A program made the translations under genes and the position numbers. This document shows, piece by piece, positions 9,701 through 20,124 of a stretch of DNA of 64,000 bases. Numbering within the stretch: the first letter of the stretch is position 1; every line of letters begins with the position of its first letter. This DNA is from Amoebophrya sp. A120 (Eukaryota; Sar; Dinophyceae; Syndiniales; Amoebophryaceae). Under the pieces are notes generated by a model. That model was not told the DNA's origin and ran no database searches. It saw nothing but the letters and a program-made list of their open reading frames with translations. The stretch spans positions 2,972,158-3,036,157 of the forward strand of contig CAJINV010000013.1 in the NCBI GenBank assembly GCA_905178155.1, read 5' to 3'.

Positions 9701-12700
9701 AGGAGTCGGATTCGGATATAGACATTCCAGAGCAATTACTCACCGAGGCGATCAATCGGGATAGATTGTACGCGGAGCGATTCGACGAGAACGGGGAGGA
9801 GGTAAAGAAGGTTCCCGATGGAAATATAAATAAAGGGATGAACAACCAGCAAAATCATCTGGAAAAGACGATGGAGGATTTTCTCCCGCCTATCTACTGC
9901 CCCATAGACATCGAGAAGCTGGCACAGCAGCTGCCGACGAATTTCGGTACACCCGTGCATTTGGGACAGAGTAAGGGAAAGAAGAAGTCTCTCGGCTCGA
10001 CCTTGTTGGAAGAGGGAGAGGAAGATGATAATAATATCCAGGTCGTTGTAGCGCAGCCACCGGGCATGCCGGTGATTCCCAAGAAGAAACTACCCGAAAC
10101 AGTACTATCGCCGGAAGTGGAAAAGGAAAAAGAGGAGGAAAAGGTTCGAGAACAGAACGCAACAAGTAAATCCAAGTACAACACTTCCGTGGCGCCGACA
10201 GCAAATAACGAGGAAGACGACGACCCGGGAGTGTCGGATCTCGACCTTTCCAACACCGCCTTAGACCCCGGGCTGGCGGATATCGACACCGGGAACTTGA
10301 TGCGGGAGCACTACCTCCGGAAGGGTTTGGAGGCAGTGTACGGAGAGAATAACGTGCCGCGGGAGCTTATCGCAAGAAAAAAGTGTTACAGTTACACATT
10401 GTGTTGCAAGAGCGGCAACACAGACAACCTTTCTCATGCAGGAAATGCTTCGGAGCCTCGTTTCCTTCCTGTTTTCCCTTATGATCTTCGCATTACAAGT
10501 TTTCTCTGCCAGGCAGAGAAAATTTGTGATGCCGAAACTCCAACAAGTGTGTAACTGTAACACTTTTTTCTCATGATAGAGCTGATCCAGGCGAGTTTGA
10601 ATGACACGAGAATGCAGCGCGGGAAGTTCTCTGTCCCCGGAGGAGCGAAGACGAACATCGGGGGACACCAGACAGCTGCAGACAGCACCATCCGGTCCGC
10701 GTCCACCGTGAACGAAAATAATGCCGAATTGAAACAGACCGGGGCGTCGTTGCCGACGAACAGTAAGTCTATGAACACCGCTTCTGGGCAGCAAGTCGCG
10801 CCGGAGGACTTCGGGTTACCGAGTCTGGCGAAGATGCAGACCACGGAGCACGCGAAGCGGCCGGTGCCGTTTCCGTTGAACCTAGGGCAAGAGACCAAGC
10901 AGGAGACGAAGAAGATGGACATGAGCCAGGTGGTGGTTTTGTCGGACACGGTCGGGAACGGGCTAGTCGGCTTGCTCGGCGCGGTCAACGAGGAAAACGG
11001 GAATTTGCAGCCAAATTTGTCCTCAGCCACCTCTCCGGTGAACGAAGAAAACGAAAACTCCGATCCGGACATCGAAGACACGATTTTGAAGCCGCTGTCC
11101 ACCGAGGAAGTCGCGAAGAGGAAGGAACTCGCTTTGCAAACGAACAAAAACCTCTTCGCGCCCATTGGGGGTGGGAAGGTCGGAACTGGCAAAACTTCGC
11201 CGCCGCAGCCGCCCAGTCCGCCGGACGAAAGCAAAGGAGTACAGCAGGAGCAAGCAACTATGCCTGGGCCGAGACTCTCCTCCGGTCGCATGGACGAGAG
11301 CCGGTCTTCGTCGAAATCCGGGTCGCAGTCCTTCACGCCGCCCAAGGCCCCGGCCGGAATCAGACCGCCGTCGTTGGGCGCGCAACATGGAGCGACGTCT
11401 CGACCGGGCAGCGCGTCTATGGACGAGCAAACCTCTTTTTCCACGCAGCAACAGAGAACTTCTACAGGATCTTCCAAGCCGAGGTCCGTCCCCTTCGCGC
11501 TCGACATGCACAACGTGAACGACCCGCGCGCGCAGTTCCTGGAGACCATCGTGGGATTGGTCGTTCGGCCGCCGATCAAGGACATGGGGTCGGAGGACCA
11601 CCGGTTCCCGTCTTCCGTCATCGACGAGACCATCGAGGACAGCAGCAGCAAGAAGCGGCACTTCTACTCCGCCTTTATCGACGGCTCCATCACCCGGGAG
11701 ATCCCGAAGCAGTTCCGCGGCAAGAACTTCCAGTGGCACTTCTTGGCGGAGCTGCGGAACTCCTTTCTGAACAAAAACATCGTCGTAAGAGAGAACGAAA
11801 AAGACACGAAGCCGGACGAGCCGGACCGGGACAAGGAGGAAACGTTCGCGACGCAGAAAATTGTCGAGAATCTGCATGAATTACTGGAAAAGGACAACAC
11901 GAAGATGGTCTGCTACAGCACGGACATTTCCAAGCGGGAGAAGTACAAGGCGCTCGAGGAGGTGGAGAAGATTTGCCAAACGTACAAAACGCTGAAAAAC
12001 TCTTTGGCCAAGCACCGCGCGGACGAGCTGGCCGGGTACTTTGGCTACGACTGGCACCCGGATAACAAGGCGAATTTGTTACTCTACTCCGAGTACATCG
12101 ACGGGGGGACGGTCCATGACCGAATTCAGCTGAAAAGACTGGCGAACCGAAAGGAGATCATGCGGAACGAGCTCGCATTTTCGAAGTTGACCAGCGACCA
12201 GCAAGCCATGTACGGTTTGAGCGAGAAGGAAGCGCACTTTATCCTGATCCGGGTGCTGCGGGGCTTGGAGCAGCTGCACTACCTCGACATTTGCCACGGT
12301 GCGCTGCGGGCGTCCAACGTCGGAATCAATCGGCGGAGTGGCCGCGTGCAGCTGTTGGACTGGGGGATGTTTGATCTGCGGAAGTACTGCAACGACGAGG
12401 GGAAAACCTGGAAGGCGAAAAATTGTCGGTGGATCGCGCCGGAGTGCCTGCCTGATTTCGGGCCGGGAAGGGGAAGCAACTTCTCGAAGGGAAGCGACAT
12501 CTGGAGCTTGGGATGCTTGGTAAAAATGATTTTTAAATTTCCTGTTTGTTTCAGTTTTGGTCATACTACGTGGCATGAAAAACATCACTCAGATCTATCG
12601 CCATGCTGCGTGTAATAGCATCAAGACATAAAGATTTTGTGCTACACTTGTTCCACGCATTTTTTTTTTACCAACAAGAAACTCACACAAACAGCTCCTT

Positions 12701-13354
12701 GAAATGGTTTCGGGCACACCGCCTTACTCCGCCATTCCGTCCATTGCTCGGCTGAACGACTTCCAAATTTTGTCCTGGCTCCAAGCTGGCAAGCACATTC
12801 CCCCAGCGCCCGAGAAAATGAACTCCGCTTCGCTCGAATTCCGCGACTTCTGCCAGATGTGCTTGATTTGGGACCACGAACAACGGCCCGATACGAAGTC
12901 GGATTCCTTCCGAAAACATCTGTACCGGAAGCCCGGGTTTCAGGTCGGCAACGAGGACGACAGCGCGGAAATTTACGAGCAGGCGGGCGCGAGCGTGACC
13001 ACCAGCAAAGAGGCGTCGGTGGGTGCGGACGCAAGAATACAGGACAAGAAGTCGTACCACGAGAAGAAGCAGTTTGTGACGGTTTCCGGGTCGAAATTAC
13101 CGATGGATCCGCGGGAATTCTTCGAACAACAGCAACGGAAAATGAACGCACAGCGAGGTGGAGGGTCAGCAACCTCTGCAGCGGGAGGAGATCAGCCGCA
13201 CGGGCTTCCGCCCCCCATGCCGCAGAGGATAAGGCCGCCCCCGCCGGGGCGGCAGTTGGATCCGGGCTATCTGCGTCCGTCCAGCGTGCATAACGTCAGA
13301 AATAACCCAAGCAGGCAACTCCGGTCTACGATGGTGCCAAAAGTCGTGGCCTAG
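6777..13354 (+). CDS. N-myristoylated giant pseudokinase
   Basis: Protein of about 1,899 residues. Exons: 6777-6986, 7206-7404, 7673-10367, 10584-12519, 12695-13354; introns 1 and 4 are GT-AG, introns 2 and 3 are introners. The N-terminus MGCCSS is a classic myristoylation plus palmitoylation signal, which supports this start and suggests membrane anchoring. A folded N-terminal module (residues about 70-240) is followed by a long charged low-complexity middle. A small beta-rich module occurs at about 690-760 (QFAPGDRLVIHS). The C-terminal domain (about 1400-1720) has protein-kinase architecture: YLDICHGALRASN in place of the HRD catalytic loop, LLDWGMF in place of DFG, RWIAPECL for APE, then DIWSLGCLLLEMVSGTPPY across the last intron. 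The catalytic Asp of HRD is missing, so it is probably inactive as a kinase. Partners and role are unknown. Confidence 0.85.
7400..7672. mobile_element. Introner element, family 1, perfect terminal repeats, target repeat GGACC
   Basis: Element 7405-7667 lies between GGACC copies, with ends that are perfect inverted repeats over about 30 bases. Removing 268 bases restores the frame (IPVVTD then RWLSKKATHFELAW). The closest canonical-like option is GA-AG; GT is not available. The interior is homologous to the reverse complement of the element at 57579. Confidence 0.95.
10363..10583. mobile_element. Introner element, family 4, target repeat GAGCT
   Basis: Element 10368-10578 lies between GAGCT copies. 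The terminal repeats are AAAAAAGTGTTACAGTTACA and complement. Removing 216 bases keeps the frame (NNVPREL then IQASLNDTRMQ) in the disordered part of the pseudokinase gene. Confidence 0.93.
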
Positions 13355-14185
13355 AAGGCAAGGACTGGAGTTGTCACAGATAATAGACAGTTTCTAGTTT
13401 CTGACTGCGTTTAACGAAAAATATGCGCATTTTGTTTCTGACTGCATGATGAAGTAATTTCACAGAACTGAAGTGCTTGTGCTTTTGCGACTGAGTCGTT
13501 TGTGTTTGGTTGCTGTTATGGAGCAGTACGTGTTCAGACAATCAAAGTCACTCTTGTAAAGGTCCCTCGTGATCTCATGGATCAAAGTTATCGTTTCATC
13601 GCTCCGTGGCCCGTCAGATGAAAGTCGCTGGATGCTGAATGGTTTCGTGAACTCGCTTTGCTTTCCCGATCGCTTTGTCGTAATACGGAGTCGTAGGGTC
13701 CTCGTTGAATTTGAAAACAGGCATATGATACGTCTTCGGGGATGAGTATGTAAAGTCGTGGTAATATGGTAGTGTAATCGTAAAATCGTTCTGAAACTGA
13801 ATCGCATTCGCTCGTCGTCGCTTTCTGATTCGAAGTCGGGAAATTCGTCTGTGGTACTATAGCAATGAAGGTCCTTGCTCGCAGATCATTCTCTTGCCAG
13901 ATGAAATCGTTGCTTCCACGACCATTTTTTGGTTTTTCCTCGAAAGACGAAATAGCAAAAATTTAGACGAAAAGAATAAAAGAAGTTTACAAGTAGTATC
14001 TGCTCCACACGACGAGGTTTTGTCGGAAAAGATGTTTCTCGATCCGAAAGAGCAAGTTGCTCGGCGTGAAGCGACCTGAACTCTAGAGCACGCGATTGCA
14101 AAGCACTTCGAGGAAGGTATAACCGGTACGGGAAAAGGCGATCGGCTGTCTCGAAATCCTATCACGACCCGTCTTCCCCGACCAA
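13355..14185. other. Intergenic, no gene seen
   Basis: Short open frames on both strands only, none with recognisable protein features. It ends directly before the ATG of the GH47-like gene. Confidence 0.6.
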
Positions 14186-16531
14186 ATGTCAGTTGGCGGT
14201 TTTCTTCCTGACCCCGATTCCCCGCCGCGCAGCGGCTTTTCGAAGCGCAAGCTCCCGGCAACTCTTCGGCGCTTTGTCAACTGGGTGCAGCTGAAGACGC
14301 AGCAGAAAACCGGGACTATCAGTAGCAGCAACCCGAGTGACTTGATTCCCGGCTGCAGTTTCGGCGAAGGTGGGCTGTACAATGACTTCGGCGGGCAGAC
14401 CTCGAAGCACGAGCCCGCCACGCCCTGGCGGTGCTTCGCGCTGGCGGGCGGAGTGCTGTTTGTCTTCTTTTTCACCTGGTTCTGCTTACTCGGAGGCGGA
14501 GGCGACAGCGACCTGAGCTCGGCGAACCTCGTGGAGGTAGGCGCGAATGGGAAACGGAAAACCTACGGGAGCAGTAGCGGTGCGGCCAGCGAAACGGCGT
14601 TGGATGGTGAGATCATGTCCGAGAGCGAAGGGTTGGTGCTCAGCGCGAGTCCGCGACAAATCTACGCCGCGCCGGCGCCCCGGATCGGCCGGCCAGTAAT
14701 TCCGGAGGGATACAAGGAACAACTGTTTTTGAACAGTGTCAGAGCGGATATGGTAAAGTCGTGTATTAGTTGTGCTGTGCGAGGGTTTGGTATCTTGATC
14801 TTCATCTCATGAATGCTGTTTTATCTTCAACATCATCGGTTCTTGCACGACGGCTTTCGGGCTGATTTGTCTGTTCTATCGACGACGGTCGATCATCAAT
14901 CACATTTCTGAAATTCATACCTGAAATCGTCGTGCACAACCACTTCTCAGTCCCGTATATGGCGTATCACGAACGAGCCGATCATGAAGCTTTCTCTCCT
15001 CGATGCCGTGTGGGCCTTCGACATGCGGGCGGAGTGGCAGGACGCGAAGCTGACCATGATTCCGCCGCCCACCTTTGGCGCAAGTAACAACAAGGCGGGA
15101 AACGGGATCATCGGGGACGCCATGGTGTCCATTGTCTCCGCGTACGCCATGTCCAACCACGCATTTTGCTGGCAACTAGCAGACGAGTACGTGGGCCGCG
15201 CTTTGTCCGTCTACAAGTCCGAGTCCGGCTACCCGCCGTTGGCCATGAACTTCCGGTCCGGAGAGCGGACCATTCGCAAGGGCGCCAGCCCGATCAACGA
15301 AATTAGCGAACTGGCAATGGGGTAAGTGCCGGTCGTTTTCCGCTTTGCCATCTGATGTTCTCCAGCCGTGTTGACAATTTGTGCTACTTGACCCACGCAT
15401 GATAATGCGAGCGTTTCAAATGCCTGAGCCTGTGCCTACACACTAGATTTAGATACCAAAAAATCTCGAACAAATACCATCAGTTTCCTTTCCGCTGGTC
15501 TGCTTCTTCACGGTGAGAACGCCTTTTTGTCAGAGGCGTGGCTCCGGTCGCTCTACACGCTTTCCGGCCTCACCGAAACACACATGCAGAAGGAAGTGGA
15601 GGTGATGCCCTCTCTGTACGAGCTGCTGCCGTCGAAGAACGTGATGGAATGGAAATCCATTTCCCCGCCGAAGCAGAACGAGAGCAGCAAGAAGGTCTTG
15701 AAATTTTACCTGAAATCAGCCACGTTCGACCGCTTGAGCTTCGCGTACTACGACTTCCTGTTGAAGGGAAGCTTGTTTTTGCGGGACGCTTGGGTCGCGC
15801 CTGGGGACCTGATGAACGGGCCGGGGTTGTGGACGAAGCTATTCGTCAAATCGGTCAAGGCACTGAAGCGGGACCGGCTGAAAGTCGCGAGCGACGGACA
15901 GATGCTCTTGATTGACCACAAGGGCGATATGCTGTATGATTCCTGTCAGGTACTACAATAGGAGAGAGTCGAGGCTCAAGTTGATTTCTTGAATGATCTT
16001 TTTTTAGCATCACCACGTTCTTCGATGTTATATTCCTGTTCCACTTGTGACAACTCACTACAGTTCGGCAGTCTGTTCATTCTCGGCGCCAGCAAGTTGA
16101 AGGACGCGATTACGCCGAGGGAACGGGAGGACTGGCTCAACACAGCAAAGGGCGTCGCGGAAACCTGTCACACGATGTTCAAGGCCAACTGCGCGGCGAG
16201 CGCGCAGATCGACCCGCTGACGAGCAAGGTGCGGCTGATCCCGAGCAAGACCGCGAAGGAGCACTGCGTGAACTACGAGATGCCGGCGGAAGCCTGGTTC
16301 CACCTGTACCTCCACACGGGTGACGTGCGCTACAAGATGTGGCTGCAGGACATGTTCCAGCAGGAGGGGTTGCGGCGGACCCCGAAAATGCTCCGGTTTG
16401 CCTACTTTTCCCACCTCCCCTTCGGCTCCGACCTGTTTGAGTACGTGAAAAACTCGGTGGTGTTGAAGTCCGGGCAGCTGATTCGACCCCCAATGACCGG
16501 AATGGCCGCGAAGTCGAATGCGCGGTACTGA
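14186..16531 (+). CDS. GH47 (class I alpha-mannosidase)-like type II membrane protein
   Basis: Protein of 623 residues. Exons: 14186-14752, 14951-15321, 15484-15949, 16064-16531, all with GT-AG introns. A short basic N-terminus and one membrane segment (CFALAGGVLFVFFFTWFCLL, residues about 80-100) indicate a type II ER/Golgi protein with a luminal domain. Family-like stretches in order: SGYPPLAMNF, SPINEISELAMGF, GPGLWTKLF, GSLFILGASKL, NYEMPAEAWFHLYLHTGDVR, and TPKMLRFAYF. These follow the order of GH47 enzymes that trim mannose from N-glycans or act in ER quality control. Several acidic and histidine positions usual in the family appear replaced (DSCQF where DHLxCF is common), so activity is uncertain. 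It could be an EDEM-like or inactive lectin-type member. Confidence 0.7.
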
Positions 16532-17718
16532 GCTGTGTTTTGTTTTTTGCAAGAACTGAGGGGGTCTAGAAAAAAAAAATAAAAAATCAACCGACAGAGA
16601 AAAGTCCAACCCGCACAGAGAAAACTTCGCAACACATAAAAAACTTCCGTCGTGCAGAGAAAACTTCCCGCGGTGAACATGGTCGCAGAACTAACCTGCA
16701 CGCGAGACACTGGCGCAGCTTCTGCACGCCTACCCTCGCGCGGTCGGCCGGCGTGCGTTTTATTGTTTTTGGAAAAACTCCGCGCCGAGCGGCATCCGTG
16801 GCTGCTTTGCGGCTTCAATACGTAGGCGCGGAGTTCCTTCACGCCTTTGAATGAAGCTAGTCCGTGTGGTGCTGTGGAAGGGTTGGCCGAGGCGGCGCAC
16901 GTGCATCCACAGGGCCGCTAGGCTTCGCCGGGGTGTGCAACCACAAAAGCGCGCGGCGGCGCCTTCAGGCTATTGGGGGCGCGCGCCGTGCTGGCGTGTG
17001 GCAGCGAGCGCGCAGGCCCGCGCGTGCGCAAATTCCTGGCGGGCTGCGTGTGTCCTGCGTGCAGGGCCGGGACATCGCCGCTATTGGCCGAAAAAATTAG
17101 TCCGCGCGCTTCGCGCGCGGTTTCGGCGGGTAACTTTTTCTGCTGGGGCCCGCCCTCCGTCCGCCGGGCCGGCCTACCCGCCCCGCCTTGGCTTTTCTTG
17201 CCGATAGAAAAATCAAACACGAAAAAGCCCCCCGGATTCCCATTTGGGGCGCTTCTCGTTCTCGTCTGGGTTGCAAAAGTTTTTTTAGGTTCGCGCGCTT
17301 TTTGTTGCTACGGCCCCGCCCGGGAAGTGGCGGACGGCAAAAACTGTCTGGGAACCGGATTCGGAGCCGGAAGCCGAGAAAAAACTCCGCGCGCGCTGCG
17401 CGCGCGAGTTAATATGGTTTCTGGTTGCTTAGGGGTAGGGCAGGCCCGTTTGTGCTAGGGCGGAGCTTTTCAAGAATGCCGGGCCCGGTACAGTGTTTCT
17501 CCTTCGCGCTCCTGTTGGGTTTTGCAATTTTGCCGGCGCGCGCCGCGCGCCTGTCTAATCCTTTCCAGGATTAGAAGCAATTTGCGTTGTCGCGCATGTC
17601 CCATGTCCATGCGCGCTCCCACCCACGCCCTTCAAAGGAAGCAAAAGCGGCTGCCTGTGTCGCCGTAGGCCATGCGAAATAATTCTTCGCGCGCGCTGCG
17701 CGCGCGATGCGGGTACCC
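16532..17718. other. GC-rich non-coding region with repeated palindromes
   Basis: No gene seen. The composition differs from neighbouring intergenic DNA, with many GCGC runs. The 19-base palindrome CGCGCGCGCTGCGCGCGCG occurs identically at 17389-17407 and 17688-17706. Related palindromes lie at 17102-17120 and about 17534-17551. The phrase CAGAGAAAACTT recurs around 16615-16670. Confidence 0.6.
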
Positions 17719-18065
17719 TAATGCCGGCCGAGGCATTTCTACCTGGATTCCGGGCGAGGATGCCGGCTCGGGCCTTTCTGCCTACCTTGATTCTCTCTCA
17801 GTAGAAATGCTGGGCCTTGCATTTCTGCCTTGATTCCCAGTAGAAATGCCGGCTGAGGTGGTATTTCTGCCTGGATTCCCTGTAGGAATGCCAGACCTCC
17901 TGGTATTTCTGCTTCGATTTCCTGTAGGAATGCCAGGCCTGCTGGCATTTCTACTTAAATTTCCTGTAGGGATCTTCGATCTCTGGCACGAATGCCATGG
18001 CGCTTGCGCTTCTAGCTTGATTTCCAGTAGAATTGCCAGCCCTCCTGGCGTTTCTACCTACCTGG
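17719..18065. repeat. 42-bp minisatellite with palindromic units, truncated by gap
   Basis: Tandem units start at 17840, 17882 and 17924 with an exact 42-base period. Related, less regular units start at 17801, 17966 and 18027, and further diverged copies lie back to about 17719. Each unit can fold on itself: GTAGGAATGCCAG pairs with CTGGCATTTCTAC across a 5-base loop in the unit at 17924. The 14-codon periodic peptide read from it is probably meaningless. Confidence 0.85.
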
Positions 18066-18522
18066 NNNNNNNNNNNNNNNNNNNNNNNNNNNNNNNNNNN
18101 NNNNNNNNNNNNNNNNNNNNNNNNNNNNNNNNNNNNNNNNNNNNNNNNNNNNNNNNNNNNNNNNNNNNNNNNNNNNNNNNNNNNNNNNNNNNNNNNNNNN
18201 NNNNNNNNNNNNNNNNNNNNNNNNNNNNNNNNNNNNNNNNNNNNNNNNNNNNNNNNNNNNNNNNNNNNNNNNNNNNNNNNNNNNNNNNNNNNNNNNNNNN
18301 NNNNNNNNNNNNNNNNNNNNNNNNNNNNNNNNNNNNNNNNNNNNNNNNNNNNNNNNNNNNNNNNNNNNNNNNNNNNNNNNNNNNNNNNNNNNNNNNNNNN
18401 NNNNNNNNNNNNNNNNNNNNNNNNNNNNNNNNNNNNNNNNNNNNNNNNNNNNNNNNNNNNNNNNNNNNNNNNNNNNNNNNNNNNNNNNNNNNNNNNNNNN
18501 NNNNNNNNNNNNNNNNNNNNNN
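18066..18522. other. Assembly gap (457 N)
   Basis: A run of N that begins inside the minisatellite and ends inside an open reading frame. The repeat probably caused the assembly break, so the true length is unknown. Confidence 0.99.
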
Positions 18523-19014
18523 GAGTACGAACTACAGCAAAAAACCCCCTGGGGCAAGCAGGCACAGGAAGATCTCGACTTTTACGGGATCCCGTTCCAA
18601 GTTCTGAAAGACGCCAAGCCCTCGGGCATAGCAGTTCGACAAACACTGGAGAAAAACAGAGCGGCCCAGACCCTGCAGAAGAAGCGACGAGGGGCGCCGG
18701 CAGGGCGACCCAAGACAGCAAAAAGGACCGCAATGGAGGAACAACGACGCGAACGACTGGAACAGCAGCGTGCGGAGAAAGAAGAGCAAGAGCGGAATTT
18801 ATTGCAGCAAATTTCCGGTAAGGTGTGGGAGAGGCGGCCCAGGTCCACCTACAACTACACGGCGCGAAGCGACAACGGCAGCATACTAAATTTTCGAGTA
18901 AGCAGTTTCTACTTCTGCGAGAACTCCGGCATGGAGGAGGCGGCGGTCTGTGGCACAGTGTTCCAGCAAGACCGACAGAGCAAAATCTGGGCCGCCGTTG
19001 ACCCCATGGCCTAA
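18523..19014 (+). CDS. 3' part of a charged coiled-coil protein, start lost in gap
   Basis: Open in one frame from the gap edge: EYELQQKTPWGKQAQEDLDF, then a basic stretch (KKRRGAPAGRPKTAKR) and a Glu/Arg/Gln helix (EEQRRERLEQQRAEKEEQER). The frame stops at 19014, but a good donor (GTAAGC at 18898) suggests the exon ends at 18897 and continues downstream, perhaps into 19310-19935. Not recognised. Confidence 0.5.
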   Translation, partial: EYELQQKTPWGKQAQEDLDFYGIPFQVLKDAKPSGIAVRQTLEKNRAAQTLQKKRRGAPAGRPKTAKRTAMEEQRRERLEQQRAEKEEQERNLLQQISGKVWERRPRSTYNYTARSDNGSILNFRVSSFYFCENSGMEEAAVCGTVFQQDRQSKIWAAVDPMA

Positions 19015-19265
19015 GGGCGAAGAGGAAAAAGAGGAGGAAATCGAGGAGCGATCCTCAGGCAAATAGATAGCAAAACACTGCACATCTAAAAGAGTTCCAT
19101 GAAAAAACGAACACGAATATACTTAGATTAAGCAGAAGTTCAGTCAGTCAGTCAGTCGAGACCCCTGCCCTGACCGGGAGCACTTCAAATTCGTGTGCGA
19201 CAGGCATACTTAATTAGGTCGCTCGTGCAACAGGCTGTGCCTGTGCCGCAGCCGCGAAGAGGTGT

Positions 19266-19935
19266 TTGTGTACGGCAAATATACAAAAATCACCCATAAC
19301 TGTCAACAGGAAAATCTTCGACCAGCGCCGCCCCGCGCCTGAATCCGACACAGTGGACGATATCCACAGTGATTTTTCTTCCCCCGGCCGCGACGCCATC
19401 ACCAACACCACCGACGACAGTTCCATGCTGCAAAATTACCGGGTCGGGGGATTGCCCGCACGCTCCGGACCTTCGGTGTTCAAAAAGCAGCGACACCGCC
19501 CCTGGGTTGCCTACCCGGTGGAGCCACTGTTTGCGGAGGGACGGCAGAAGTACGGGGTTTTTGTTCAATTTCTTGCAGTAGAAAAAACACTTGCTTCATG
19601 TAAGTAAGTATGATATATCGAGCTGTCCGCAGCGCCACCGTGGTAAGTAATCGTTCCACGGTGTACGAAGATCATATATTACAACCACACATTTCATCAG
19701 GTTCATGTCCAAGGCTCACACGGCGTACACGACGAACTTTCTCGAAGAAGCTGAAGATTGGACGTCAGGGAGGAAAAAGTGGGATGCGAATGAGATCATC
19801 GATAAAGATTTCATCGACTCTTTGACCAATGGCGCCGCGACCAGCAAGGAAAAAGCGCGGATGGCGGCTGCCGCCGAGGAGGCACGGAACAAAGATATGC
19901 GGGCGACTATTGCAAACCGCGGGGCGGCGGTGTGA
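19266..19935 (+). CDS. Hypothetical protein, unresolved exons
   Basis: Two coding-looking blocks. The first, about 19310-19560, reads KIFDQRRPAPESDTVDDIHS and ends near PVEPLFAEGRQ. The second, 19701-19935, follows a clear acceptor (TTTCATCAG) and reads FMSKAHTAYTTNFLEEAEDW to a stop. The junction between them is unclear; donors exist near 19551, 19600 and 19642, and a mini-exon is possible. It may be the 3' part of the gene that starts before the gap. Function unknown. Confidence 0.4.
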
Positions 19936-20124
19936 GTAGGGCGCGGAGGGCGACGAGCTTGGAATGGGATTGTGGACAATTACTTCTTTAGACTTTTTTT
20001 GTTCTTGTTGAGTTTGCATATTACGGATCCTAGTGATGCGGATAGATTGAAAAGTACAGCAAGGTCGACTTTGTTGACCTTAGGGCTGTTTCAGATGATC
20101 CACCAGTTCGACTGTTAGTTCGAC

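Noticed and set aside
10479-11651. Long minus-strand open frame of 390 codons
   Set aside because: It is antisense to the pseudokinase coding sequence, has no domain features, and follows from the codon bias of the real gene.
13460-13807. Minus-strand open frame of 115 codons
   Set aside because: Ser/Thr/Arg-rich with no motif; would be the only minus-strand gene in 64 kb.
17719-18065. CRISPR-like array
   Set aside because: Units are contiguous tandem repeats without unique spacers, in a eukaryotic genome.
17846-18607. Periodic 14-residue peptide across the minisatellite and gap
   Set aside because: It is a by-product of the 42-base repeat being a multiple of three and depends on N bases.
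19142-19160. Short TCAG tetranucleotide repeat
   Set aside because: Only four copies; ordinary microsatellite noise.
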